DNA of 9,831 bases. It comes from Bacteroidales bacterium. GTDB lineage: Bacteria; Bacteroidota; Bacteroidia; Bacteroidales; JAOZVK01. The stretch spans positions 1 to 9,831 of the forward strand of contig JAOZVK010000187.1 in assembly GCA_029938185.1 (NCBI GenBank), read 5' to 3'. Shown piece by piece: positions 1 through 6,641 of the stretch. The position numbers and the translations under genes were made by a program. The notes beneath the pieces were generated by a model. That model did no database searches. It had not been told where the DNA came from and saw only the letters and a program-made list of their open reading frames with translations. Within the stretch, counting starts at the first letter, position 1. The number at the start of each line of letters is the position of its first letter.

Positions 1-55
1 ATTAAAAACTTAAATTGCAAAATTTATTATTTTTTTTTAACTTCGTAAAGTAGAA

Positions 56-141
56 CTAAAGGCATTTATGTAATTGGCTTGATATCAGCCCACGATTACC
101 ATCGTGGGCTGATATCAAGCCAATTACATAAATGCCTTTAG
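56..141. repeat. Perfect 41-bp inverted repeat (hairpin) with 4-nt loop
   Basis: Positions 56-96 are the exact reverse complement of 101-141, separated only by TACC at 97-100. The arms contain GGCATTTATG, GATATCAGCC and CACGAT and no T-run follows, so this does not look like an ordinary intrinsic terminator. It sits directly beside the insertion-sequence-like end at 144-184, so it may belong to a mobile element, a miniature transposon or a cruciform site. An assembly or amplification fold-back is a real alternative, because perfect short-loop palindromes of this length are unstable in cells. The structure is seen directly; its role is unknown. Confidence 0.9.
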
Positions 142-143
142 AC

Positions 144-184
144 ATGACCTATAAAATTGCTGACTTTATGGACGCACACTAATT
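144..184 (-). mobile_element. Insertion-sequence-like terminal end (left)
   Basis: The reverse complement of 161-184 matches 9780-9803 at 22 of 24 positions (shared AATTAGTGT and TCCATAAAGTCA). Both sites also carry ATGACCTAT a little further along. Two near-identical ends in opposite orientation, about 9.6 kb apart, look like the outward-facing termini of two related insertion sequences whose bodies lie outside the window. No transposase is visible, so the family is not assigned and only the shared motif is certain. Confidence 0.45.
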
Positions 185-275
185 AAGTCAAACAGCGTCA
201 CTCATAATTATTAATTATTTTTTTAACGACACTCTTAAGTAGTCTTACAAAAGTTTTATGACATCCGAGCCTCTG

Positions 276-1418
276 TTATAGTTTCTGTATCTTTTTTAAT
301 TCACGTTTGTTTCTTTCAATTTCTGTTTTCAACTCCCTTTCTGATGGTAAATACAACATATACTTTGTTGCAAACAATTGTTCATTTTCTTTTAATACAG
401 AGTATTTAACAATCGTTTCGTCTTTGTCTGTACAAAGTAAAATCCCAATAGTTGGATTATCTGTTTCTGTGCGTTTTAAATCATCGTACATTCTCACATA
501 CATATCAAGCTGACCTACATCTTGATGAGTTAATTCAGATGTTTTTAAGTCAATTAATACAAAACATTTTAGTAAATAGTTATAAAATACCAAGTCTATG
601 TAGAAATCCTTTGTCTCGGTTCGTATGTGTTGTTGCCTTGCTATAAATGCAAATCCATTCCCTAATTCAAGCAAAAAAGTTTGCAAATTGTCAATAATTG
701 CTTGTTCCAATTCGTGTTCTAAATATTTAATATCTTGTTTTAAACCAAGAAACTCTAAAACATTCGGGTCTTTTAATATTTCGATATGCTTTGTTGCAAG
801 TCGTTTTAAATTTTTTGTTGCCTCAATTTTTACAGCATCTTTATCACTTGAGGCAATTATCCGTTCATAGTAAAATGTATTTACTTGTCGTTTTAGTTGT
901 TTAACATTCCAATTTTGATTTGCAGCTTCATAGATATAGTATTGTCTGGCTTTTGGATTTTCCACTCGCATTAATATTCGGTAATGACTCCAACTTATAT
1001 CAATACGCAATGAATAAGTATCAATTACCTTATTGTCTATGCTTTGTAATTGGTGACATAGGTTGTCACCTTTTCTCAAAAGTTCAAATTCAGGCAAAAG
1101 GTTACTTACCGTGTCACCTTTTGCATTTTCTAAGACCCAAACAGGAAATTAAAGATAAAATTTACGAAAAAGTTTTAAGTTGGTTTGGTCATATCCTTTA
1201 CCAAAATCTTTTGTCAATCTATTTGATAATTCTCTTATTATAAATTTACCATATTGAGCTCGCTCTTTTCCGTTTTGTTCTTCTTCTACAATCAATCTGC
1301 CTGTATGCCAATTTGCTAATACTGATGCGAAATTCACGGCTCTGTTTGCGTAAGTTTTTGCCTGTTGAAGTACATTAAAAACCTGATTGTAAAAACGCTC
1401 ATTCAGTAAGTTACTCAT
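276..1418 (-). pseudogene. YhcG/DUF1016 PDDEXK nuclease gene split by an in-frame stop
   Basis: The reading frame from ATG 1416-1418 to TAA 276-278 is open except for one TAA at 1149-1151. The first part (89 residues) is a DUF1016 N-terminal domain (ANWHTGRLIVEEE, DFGKGYDQTNL, LFRKFYL). The same frame then resumes with FPVWVLENAKG and carries the DISWSHYRILMRVENP motif and a C-terminal PDDEXK nuclease core: FYIDLVFY, then LIDLKTSEL with the D-x-K pair, then QDVGQLDMYV. Without the stop the protein would be about 380 residues, normal for the family. DUF1016/YhcG proteins are predicted DNA nucleases often found near restriction and toxin genes. The catalytic half is undamaged but has no ATG near its start, only a TTG at 1097, so expression from reinitiation is doubtful. 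A sequencing error is possible because a single base would restore the gene. Confidence 0.88.
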
Positions 1419-1570
1419 TCTGTTTTATGGTTATTAAAATTATTAAATATCTGTTTTACGTATTTATTTTATTATAGTAATACTCAAAATTTCTATACAA
1501 TTTCCTTTTCAACTTGTATATTAAAATCAATAGTATCTTTCATTATTTAAAGTCCTGTTCAATAAAACAG

Positions 1571-1595
1571 CAAATATAACATTTTTTTTTCTCAA
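1571..1595 (-). promoter_or_regulatory. Degenerate Bacteroidota promoter in R1
   Basis: On the minus strand TATATTTG (1571-1578) fits the TAnnTTTG -7 consensus. The nearest TTG (1593-1595) is only 14 bp upstream, shorter than the usual spacing of about 19-21 bp, whereas the same pair in R2 is 21 bp apart. The only frame downstream, ATG 1541-1543, stops after 16 codons, so this copy is probably inactive. Confidence 0.35.
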
Positions 1596-1620
1596 CTCTG
1601 TTTGCCGTCATAATTAATGT

Positions 1621-1806
1621 TCATAAAACCCGATGACCTCCAGAACCTGTTATAAAAACAATTATATTGACGGCGAAAAATCGAACATAGAACTGAGCTT
1701 GCATAAATTTTGCCATCATTTTAGATTTATAAATGTATACAAAAGTAAGATATTCAAAATTATTTTTTCTGATAAATATTCTTTCAAATAATTTTCTACA
1801 AAACAT
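1621..1806 (-). CDS. Hypothetical small protein in repeat R1 (61 aa)
   Basis: This 61-codon minus-strand frame ends in ITGSGGHRVL. Its last 26 codons are matched in R2 with two amino-acid and two silent differences and the same stop position. The first part (MFCRKLFERIFIRKN) lies in the 150-bp block found only in R1. In R2 the frame stays open upstream but has no usual start codon. The preserved C-terminus may reflect a real protein tail or simply strong conservation of the underlying DNA or RNA, since the inverted arms overlap it. I recognise no domain, and coding status is uncertain. Confidence 0.25.
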   Translation of the reverse strand: MFCRKLFERIFIRKNNFEYLTFVYIYKSKMMAKFMQAQFYVRFFAVNIIVFITGSGGHRVL

Positions 1807-2025
1807 CTAACACATACCTGCACAATTTATATATAAAAATTACTATTTCATAAAAAAAATATGACAAATTGAAGTTTTTTTCTATATATCAAATGGTGTT
1901 TTGTATTTTGTTCGATTAAAATTAATATATTTACAGAAATTTTATAAAATAAAAAACCATCACATTATTATTAAATAAGAAATATAAAATACTTATTAAT
2001 AATACTATAACTCAAATAAGATAAA

Positions 2026-2185
2026 ATGAATTTAATTTTTAAAAAACTCTAAAACATTGAGCATTGTAAGCGAAAAAGCCGAACAATATCTAATTTATGC
2101 TGACGTTTGCTTGTTAGACATTGACTATATGCTTCATAACAATATTATTTTAAAAAAAATACAGAGAGATATAAAACGATTTTAA
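2026..2185 (+). pseudogene. Unidentified gene remnant upstream of the second DUF1016 fragment
   Basis: ATG at 2026 gives only MNLIFKKL before a stop at 2050-2052. A shifted frame open from 2036 continues as KTLSIVSEKAEQYLIYADV and DIDYMLHNNIILKKI to a TAA at 2183-2185. This ends 3 nt before the ATG of the next fragment, an operon-like spacing. The two pieces read together like one short protein broken by a frameshift. I do not recognise the family. Composition and context suggest a decayed accessory gene co-transcribed with the DUF1016 copy. Confidence 0.35.
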
Positions 2186-2188
2186 ATT

Positions 2189-2595
2189 ATGAGTTCAAAA
2201 ACCATAAATACTGAGGCATACAAAAAACTTAAAACAGATGCAACAAAAGAGTTCGATTAGGACAAACTGCTGCCCTGAATGCTGTAAATATTGAACAAAT
2301 AATGCTTTATTGGGATTTAGGTAAAATGATAATTGAGCAACAAAATAAATATAAATGGGGAAAATCAATAGTAAAACAACTCTCAAACGACCTACAAAAA
2401 GAATTTGAGGGTATGCGTGGATTATCTACTACAAATTTGTGGCGTATGCGTGCTTTTAATTTGGCTTACACTAACGATACAATTCTCCCACCAGTGGTGG
2501 GAGAATTACAAACACCTAATAAAAACTCTATACCTCAAATACTTACCAAAGTGTCATAGTCGCACAATTATGTAATAATAGAAAAATGTAAAGAC
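2189..2595 (+). pseudogene. Second YhcG/DUF1016 gene, N-terminal fragment with multiple lesions
   Basis: ATG 2189-2191 starts MSSKTINTEAYKKLKTDATK and hits TAG at 2258-2260. The frame shifted by one base then reads RLGQTAALNAVNIEQIMLYW, GKSIVKQLSNDLQKEFEG and STTNLWRMRAFNLAY, which are hallmarks of the DUF1016 N-terminal domain. A TAG at 2557-2559 stands where the family has the Trp of its S-W-S-H-N motif, and the frame continues SHNYVIIEKCKD. Homology ends at about 2595, just before repeat R2, so the whole PDDEXK domain is missing. The lesions seen are one frameshift, one nonsense codon and one truncation. It runs opposite to the DUF1016 gene at 276-1418 and differs clearly in sequence, so it is not a recent duplicate. 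Confidence 0.82.
2481..2507. repeat. 27-bp palindrome inside the DUF1016 fragment
   Basis: AATTCTCCCACCA (2481-2493) is the exact reverse complement of 2495-2507, with a single G as the centre. In the DUF1016 frame it encodes ILPPVVGEL, in the variable linker before the S-W-S-H-N motif. It is unusually GC-rich for this window. It may be chance, an inserted palindromic unit or a binding site. Confidence 0.85.
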
Positions 2596-2661
2596 ATTCT
2601 TTCCGTATTTCTGTACAATTACCTTTTCAACTTGTACATTAAAATTAATTGCATCTTCCAT
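2554..2661 (-). pseudogene. 5' stub of an unidentified gene at the edge of R2
   Basis: A 35-codon minus-strand frame starts at ATG 2659-2661, downstream of a well-spaced promoter. It reads MEDAINFNVQVEKVIVQKYG before crossing the repeat edge near 2600 into sequence antisense to the DUF1016 relic. R1 carries the same start as MKDTIDFNIQVEKEIV followed by a stop. The two versions differ only by amino-acid-changing substitutions in these codons, which suggests neither is under protein selection. The parent gene is unknown; both copies look like the same lost gene cut at the repeat boundary. Confidence 0.35.
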
Positions 2662-2920
2662 TATTTAAAATCCTGTTTAATAAAACAGCAAATATAACAT
2701 TTTTTTATTATTTTTTTCAATCCTGTTTGCCGTTATAATTAATGTTCATAAAACCCGATGACCTCCAGAACCTGTTGTAAAAACAATTATATTGACGGCA
2801 AAAAACCGAACATAGAACAGAGCTTGTATAAAATATGACAAATTGAGGTTTTATCCTATGTATTAAATAGTGTTTTATATTTAGTTCGGTAAAAATTTAA
2901 TACATTTACAGAAATTTTAT
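2607..2920. repeat. Dispersed repeat copy R2
   Basis: Same-orientation partner of R1 (1489-1945), without R1's internal 150 bp. The 77-bp core at 2723-2799 is 75/77 identical to R1. One of the two differences (C to T at 2734) falls in the left inverted arm and turns a C-G pair into a U.G wobble in a plus-strand transcript. The left edge abuts the truncated DUF1016 fragment; the right edge near 2920 is 105 bp upstream of the toxin pseudogene. R1 and R2 are direct repeats flanking the DUF1016 relic, so recombination between them would delete about 1.1 kb. Confidence 0.8.
2689..2720 (-). promoter_or_regulatory. Candidate promoter in R2 with downstream dyad
   Basis: On the minus strand TTG (2718-2720), a 21-bp spacer and TATATTTG (2689-2696) match the Bacteroidota -33/-7 arrangement. 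Immediately downstream is a CTGTTT/AAACAG dyad (2673-2688) that also occurs in R1 and could be an operator or small hairpin. The promoter would drive the truncated frame at ATG 2659-2661 and give antisense RNA over the DUF1016 fragment. Confidence 0.5.
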
Positions 2921-3025
2921 TTAGGTTGAAAGTAGTAAAGTCGCAGACCTGTTTAATGCCTTGTCTGTCAATATTGTATTATTTTAACTAACAGAAAGTG
3001 TTAATAATATTTTTATATTTGAAAA

Positions 3026-3360
3026 ATGGATATTATCTTTGCAAATAAGAAATTAGAAAAGTGGGCAAATAATTTTTCTATTGCACAAAAAAAACTTGGG
3101 AAATAGAGAGCAACAAAATATCACCAGAGACTTGGAGCTATGTACGATGTAGAGAGTTTTGATGAACTTGAAGTTTTGCCTGGTAACTTTCATTCGTTGA
3201 AGTCTAATCGAAAAGGGCAATGTGGTCTTGTAGTTTAGACCATCCATACAGATTAATTTTTGAACCAGCAATTAAACCAATTCCAAAAAATAAACATGGA
3301 ACACCAATTCTGACAGAAATAAAAATTGTAGAGATAATTGAAATTGTAGATTACCACTAA
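3026..3360 (+). pseudogene. higB: HigB/RelE-family toxin, inactivated by a stop and a frameshift
   Basis: ATG 3026-3028 starts MDIIFANKKLEKWANN and the frame meets TAG at 3104-3106. It continues in the same frame as RATKYHQRLGAMYD and LEVLPGNFHSLKSNRKGQ, typical of HigB-type mRNA interferases. At 3221-3224 the sequence TGTG looks like a duplicated TG. Removing one TG restores WSCSLDHPYRLIFEPAIKP through DYH and TAA 3358-3360, giving a normal length of about 110 residues. HigB toxins cleave mRNA on the ribosome. With a nonsense codon and a 2-nt shift the toxin cannot be made. The partner antitoxin gene starts 12 bp downstream and is intact. Confidence 0.88.
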
Positions 3361-3372
3361 AATATTAAAAAC

Positions 3373-4476
3373 ATGATACTTAAAAATCAATACACACCAA
3401 ATATTGTTTTTCATCCTGCTACCACTCTAAGTGAAAAATTAGAAGAAATGGAAATGAGCCGTAAGGAGTTTGCATTAAGGACAGGAAAACCTGTAAAAAC
3501 TATTATAGCTGTTTTAAAAGCCGAAAGCTCACTCACTCCCGAAATGGCTATTCTATTTGAAAACGTAACACAAATACCTGCTAAATTTTGGATTAACAAA
3601 CAGGCTCGTTACAACGAATACATAGCACGTAAAAAACAAGAAGCAGTTATAAAAGAAGGCAAAGAATGGACTAAAAAATTTCCATATGCCGAAATGTCCA
3701 AAAATAATTGGGTTACACCTACAAGAAATATAGATGAAAAAACTTTAAACATGTTAAGATTCTTTGGAATATCTTCACATAAAGCTTGGGGAAAATTGTA
3801 TTTAGAAACCGAACTAAAAGTTGCAGCTTACACCTCGTTAAAACAATCTCATCAGCCACACGCAATATCGGCATGGTTGAGAAAAGGAGAGTTACAAGCT
3901 AAGAATATTTCATCACCTGTGTTTGATATGAAAAAGTTGAAAAACAACATACCTGCCATGCGCTCATTAATGATAATGCAGCCCTCGGATTTCTTTGAAC
4001 AATTACATCAACTCTGTTTACAAGCTGGAGTTGTGTTACTGTTTACACCCAAATTACCCAAAGTTCCATTAAGTGGCTCTACTCGTTGGTTAAAGAATAA
4101 ACCTTTAATTCAATTAACAGCTCGCTACAAAAAGAATGACAGTTTTTGGTTTACTTTTTTTCATGAGTTAGGTCATATAATATTACATGGCAAAAAATAT
4201 ATTTCATTAGAAAATATAGATTTTGCTGCATCAAACCCCGAAAAAGAAGAGGAAGCGCACCAGTTTGCAATTAGCCAAACTTTTACAAAAAAACAGGAAA
4301 AAGAAGTATTGGAAAACAAAAACTATGATAAACAAAGTATTATCAATTATGCTAAGAAATTTAATACTCACCCTGCCATGATTATTGGACGTTTACAACA
4401 CAAAGGCTATATACCTTATAGTGTTGGGAGACAGTTTATGGAACCAATTGATTTAAGCCTTATCAACAATGACTAA
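3373..4476 (+). CDS. higA: HigA-type antitoxin with XRE helix-turn-helix fused to ImmA/IrrE metallopeptidase domain
   Basis: The 367-residue product opens with a HigA-type DNA-binding domain (residues about 15-80), including SRKEFALRTGKPVKTI, LTPEMAILFE and IPAKFWINKQARY. Its C-terminal half is an ImmA/IrrE (COG2856-like) zinc peptidase: FHELGHIILHG places the HExxH motif at H264, E265 and H268, and EEEAHQFA supplies the likely third ligand near E294. In the family the N-terminal domain represses the operon and neutralises the toxin; the peptidase domain cleaves repressors in ImmA relatives, but its role in HigA fusions is inferred. It follows the dead higB by 12 bp. No lesion is visible, making it an antitoxin without its toxin. 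Retained uses could be regulation, neutralising another toxin, or recent toxin loss. Confidence 0.92.
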   Translation: MILKNQYTPNIVFHPATTLSEKLEEMEMSRKEFALRTGKPVKTIIAVLKAESSLTPEMAILFENVTQIPAKFWINKQARYNEYIARKKQEAVIKEGKEWTKKFPYAEMSKNNWVTPTRNIDEKTLNMLRFFGISSHKAWGKLYLETELKVAAYTSLKQSHQPHAISAWLRKGELQAKNISSPVFDMKKLKNNIPAMRSLMIMQPSDFFEQLHQLCLQAGVVLLFTPKLPKVPLSGSTRWLKNKPLIQLTARYKKNDSFWFTFFHELGHIILHGKKYISLENIDFAASNPEKEEEAHQFAISQTFTKKQEKEVLENKNYDKQSIINYAKKFNTHPAMIIGRLQHKGYIPYSVGRQFMEPIDLSLINND

Positions 4477-4672
4477 ATTGACATACTAAAATCTTTGACT
4501 TTTTTTTATACTTTCACTTTATGTATAATTTGTTGCAATTTTAGGTATAATCCATTGTATTTACGTATTTACGAATATTATATATTACAATAAACCAATA
4601 TACATTGTTAAGGTGAATTAGCAAAGCAACAATAACACAAACTCAACAAAAGTAAACTTTAAAAAATAAAAT

Positions 4673-4837
4673 ATGCCAACGAAATTTTTTACAAATAGTG
4701 ATGATAATAGTTTATTAAAAAAGTTTGAAGGAACTTTAAAGCATATCACTAAGCTCAATCATTTGATGCCTTGGTTGGATATTTTAGGGCTTCTGGGTGG
4801 TCTTATAAAAATTAATAAATTACAAGAATATTATTAG
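4673..4837 (+). pseudogene. N-terminal stub of a helicase/phospholipase-D-type protein
   Basis: The frame MPTKFFTNSDDNSLLKKFEG is followed by a one-base shift at about 4761 into FDALVGYFRASGW, and the original frame then fits again as KINKLQEYY. Together this resembles the N-terminus of Bacteroidota helicase-related proteins with a PLD-like domain (FDALVGYFRASGYF motif), as in restriction-type SNF2 helicases. The family assignment is from memory of that motif and is moderate. Only about 55 codons remain of a protein normally many hundreds long. The stub overlaps the truncated 3' end of the integrase fragment, which points to a deletion junction between them. Confidence 0.5.
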
Positions 4838-5260
4838 TTCTAATTTTATTCTTTTTTTTATTGTATTGCTTTTGCCCTTTAAGGTTTCTTTGGCAAGCTT
4901 TGTTTTTTCTTTATTCAACTCACTTTCAATAAATTCGTAAAATGAGCTTGTTCCGTAGGTATCATTAAAAAAATGTTTTTCAAACTCTGCAAAAGTCAAA
5001 ATTTTATCATTCAACAAATAATCATCTACAATCTTATTTGCTTTATTGTAATTTTTTCTAATGTATTTGTTTTTTCTTAAATATTGTGGGTCTCTTTTAA
5101 AAACCTTTGAATCCTTAAGGCTCCAATGATTTTCAAAAACTTTTATTTTTAATGAAATTAATTTTACTTTCCTGTTTATTGTAACACGTAAATTTACAGT
5201 TCTTGAACCATCCTTGTTACACCAATCAGTACGAAGAATAATTTTTATATATACATTCAT
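4820..5260 (-). pseudogene. Truncated tyrosine recombinase/integrase, N-terminal part
   Basis: From ATG 5258-5260 the frame gives 146 residues: MNVYIKIILRTDW, then GSRTVNLRVTINRKVKLISL (an arm-type DNA-binding beta sheet), then FYEFIESELN and KLAKETLKG (the start of the SAM-like core-binding domain). Family likeness ends near residue 129 (about 4874). The catalytic domain with the Arg, His and Tyr residues is absent; full-length relatives are about 400 residues. A longer start at 5296 is possible, but MNVYIK fits the family better. The gene lies downstream of the tRNA-Phe 3' end and reads in the same direction, a common layout for elements integrated at tRNA genes. It collides with the helicase stub at 4820-4837. 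Confidence 0.8.
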
Positions 5261-5350
5261 TTTTATAATATTTAATGTTAAACAAATGTTAAACAAAATA
5301 TCATTATAAATGAAAAAACATACTTCAATCCAATATAACCCCCAAGCGAT

Positions 5351-5398
5351 ATTAAATTAAAAATGAGACAATTGAAGCATTCTGCTCTAATTGTCTCA
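5351..5398 (-). terminator. Intrinsic terminator of tRNA-Phe
   Basis: On the minus strand TGAGACAATT (5398-5389) pairs with AATTGTCTCA (5373-5364), with a further GAGCA/TGCTT pairing in the 15-nt loop, and is followed by TTTTT (5363-5359). It begins 9 nt after the tRNA 3' end and would stop tRNA transcription before the integrase relic. Confidence 0.8.
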
Positions 5399-5407
5399 CT
5401 ATCAAAG

Positions 5408-5480
<73 letters not shown>

Positions 5481-5498
5481 TTTGTTTCTATTGCGTTG

Positions 5499-5506
5499 CA
5501 AATGTA
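5499..5506 (-). promoter_or_regulatory. -7 box of the tRNA-Phe promoter
   Basis: The minus strand reads TACATTTG, an exact TAnnTTTG match, ending 18 bp before the first base of the tRNA. No clear TTG -33 element is present at the expected distance; that region is A/T runs. Confidence 0.55.
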
Positions 5507-5602
5507 AAGATATTTTTTTTTAATAAAAAATAAAAATGAAAAAAAATATATAAAATATTGATTTTTTTTTTATCAAAATATTAAAAAAACACTATTTCAT
5601 TG

Positions 5603-5661
5603 ATAATCAATTATAGTAAAATTATTTAGGCGTAAGCAAAGTAAAAAAACTCGAAGAGCCA
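5603..5661. repeat. 59-bp dispersed repeat, copy E1
   Basis: Aligns without gaps to 8775-8833 (copy E2) at 49 of 59 positions. The shared core runs ATAATCAA, then GTAAAAT, then AAGCAA, then GTAAAAA, then CTCGAAGAGCCA. E1 lies between the transporter gene stop (5668) and the tRNA promoter. Its right end contains the terminator described next. Confidence 0.8.
5643..5660 (-). terminator. Terminator of the TDT transporter gene
   Basis: On the minus strand GGCTC-TTC-GAGTT can form a 5-bp stem (two G.U pairs) followed by T5. It begins 7 nt beyond the transporter stop codon. The stem is short, so strength is uncertain, but position and orientation fit. Confidence 0.5.
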
Positions 5662-5667
5662 CAACAT

Positions 5668-6618
5668 TTATTCAGGAACACATATTTTTCCAGCTATTGC
5701 TTCTTTTATTGTCCTGTATACTAAAAAAACAAATATAATCAAAAGCATGCCATATGTAATCGTTGCAAAATACTTATAGTAAATAATTTGAGATTTATAA
5801 AACATTAAAAAACTTGAAATTGTAATAGCTGCAATAGGAAAAGTATATGCCCACCACGATAAAAAGAAATTTATTTTTATAAAAGAACGGAACATTGCAA
5901 GCAATAATATAAATGTGAATACAGCAAAAAAGTACATTATTTTTGCAAATGAATCTATTTCTCCTACCAATTTAACATATGAAATAAAACCAATTGCAGG
6001 TGGTGCAATAAGTATAAAAAATGTTGGAATAAGTTTTTCGGGCAAAGGTTTATCAAAAAATGCTCTATACATAAATATTGTTAAAAGAACTATCCACAAA
6101 ATAAAACCAATGCTATAAAAAAACCATGAAATATCTTCGTGAAAATGTATTGACGCTGGTATTGGAACTAATATATTACCAACAACAGGAATAAACCATG
6201 CAGGACTAATATGAACAACATTGTATTTGATATTTGTAATCCATTCAGTCAATATATATAATGAAAACAATAAGTGCCCAACTGCACCTATAACAAGTAA
6301 ATAGTAAGAAAAACTATTATTAATGTTAATAAAAACAATACTCAATAAAATAAAACTTATTGTAAATGCAGGGAAAAAACTTAATCTTGCTGGATGCTGC
6401 AATTCAGCTTTAACTTCTTTTGGATATTTAACTATCTTAATTAAGTAGACAACAGTTACTAAAGTAAAAACAAAACATGTAAAAAAAATCATAAACGAAG
6501 CAACTATTTCATGAATTTTTATAAATTCAACTGCTTTTTGGCTTGCAATTGTAATACCAGATAAACCTAGTATTAGTGCAAAAAAAGAAATAGGAAAATT
6601 TTTTAATCTTTCAATCAT
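5668..6618 (-). CDS. TDT/SLAC1-family anion transporter (TehA-like)
   Basis: A 316-residue inner-membrane protein with about ten hydrophobic segments (roughly residues 9-26, 37-62, 82-98, 104-126, 140-154, 164-186, 197-216, 226-244, 253-275 and 284-302). Family marks include HPARLSFFP (75-83), FIPVVGNILVPI (142-153), APPAIGFISY (205-214) and SWWAYTFPIAA (254-264). The last lies in the helix that lines the pore in TehA and plant SLAC1, and its Phe260 may be the conserved gate residue. The family passes small anions such as malate, nitrate, chloride or sulfite; tellurite resistance by TehA is a side phenotype. The substrate here cannot be read from sequence. Length and domain content are complete. 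It is monocistronic, with a candidate promoter at 6749-6778 and a terminator at 5643-5660. Confidence 0.87.
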   Translation of the reverse strand: MIERLKNFPISFFALILGLSGITIASQKAVEFIKIHEIVASFMIFFTCFVFTLVTVVYLIKIVKYPKEVKAELQHPARLSFFPAFTISFILLSIVFININNSFSYYLLVIGAVGHLLFSLYILTEWITNIKYNVVHISPAWFIPVVGNILVPIPASIHFHEDISWFFYSIGFILWIVLLTIFMYRAFFDKPLPEKLIPTFFILIAPPAIGFISYVKLVGEIDSFAKIMYFFAVFTFILLLAMFRSFIKINFFLSWWAYTFPIAAITISSFLMFYKSQIIYYKYFATITYGMLLIIFVFLVYRTIKEAIAGKICVPE

Positions 6619-6641
6619 ATTATTATATTAAGTTATACTTT

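Larger units (their letters stand above)
1489..1945. repeat. Dispersed repeat copy R1
   Basis: 1489-1707 and 1858-1945 align in the same orientation with 2607-2920 (copy R2). The best conserved core is 1598-1674, identical to 2723-2799 at 75 of 77 positions, while the outer 62 bases from 1489 match at about 55. About 150 bp (1708-1857) are present only here. The core carries imperfect inverted arms starting GCCGTCA (1604) and ending TGACGGC (1674), 14 of 18 positions complementary. On the minus strand the repeat reads: the end of a small frame (GSGGHRVL stop), a -7-like TATATTTG (1571-1578), a CTGTT/AACAG dyad, and the start of a second frame at ATG 1541-1543. It is a non-coding or decayed cassette of unknown origin. 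Confidence 0.8.

Noticed and set aside
920..1243. Plus-strand open frame across the DUF1016 break
   Set aside because: It is the shadow of the DUF1016 gene on the other strand, without any recognisable domain.
1604..1674. R1 core as a known riboswitch or tRNA-like RNA
   Set aside because: No conserved riboswitch motif or cloverleaf could be recognised; only the imperfect inverted arms are supported.
2041..2185. Remnant as a restriction S subunit or nucleotidyltransferase
   Set aside because: The context would fit, but I see no motif that supports either family, so it is left unidentified.
3014..3021. TATATTTG as the promoter of the HigB/HigA pair
   Set aside because: It lies 5 bp before the toxin ATG and has no TTG at a suitable distance, so transcription would begin at or inside the gene.
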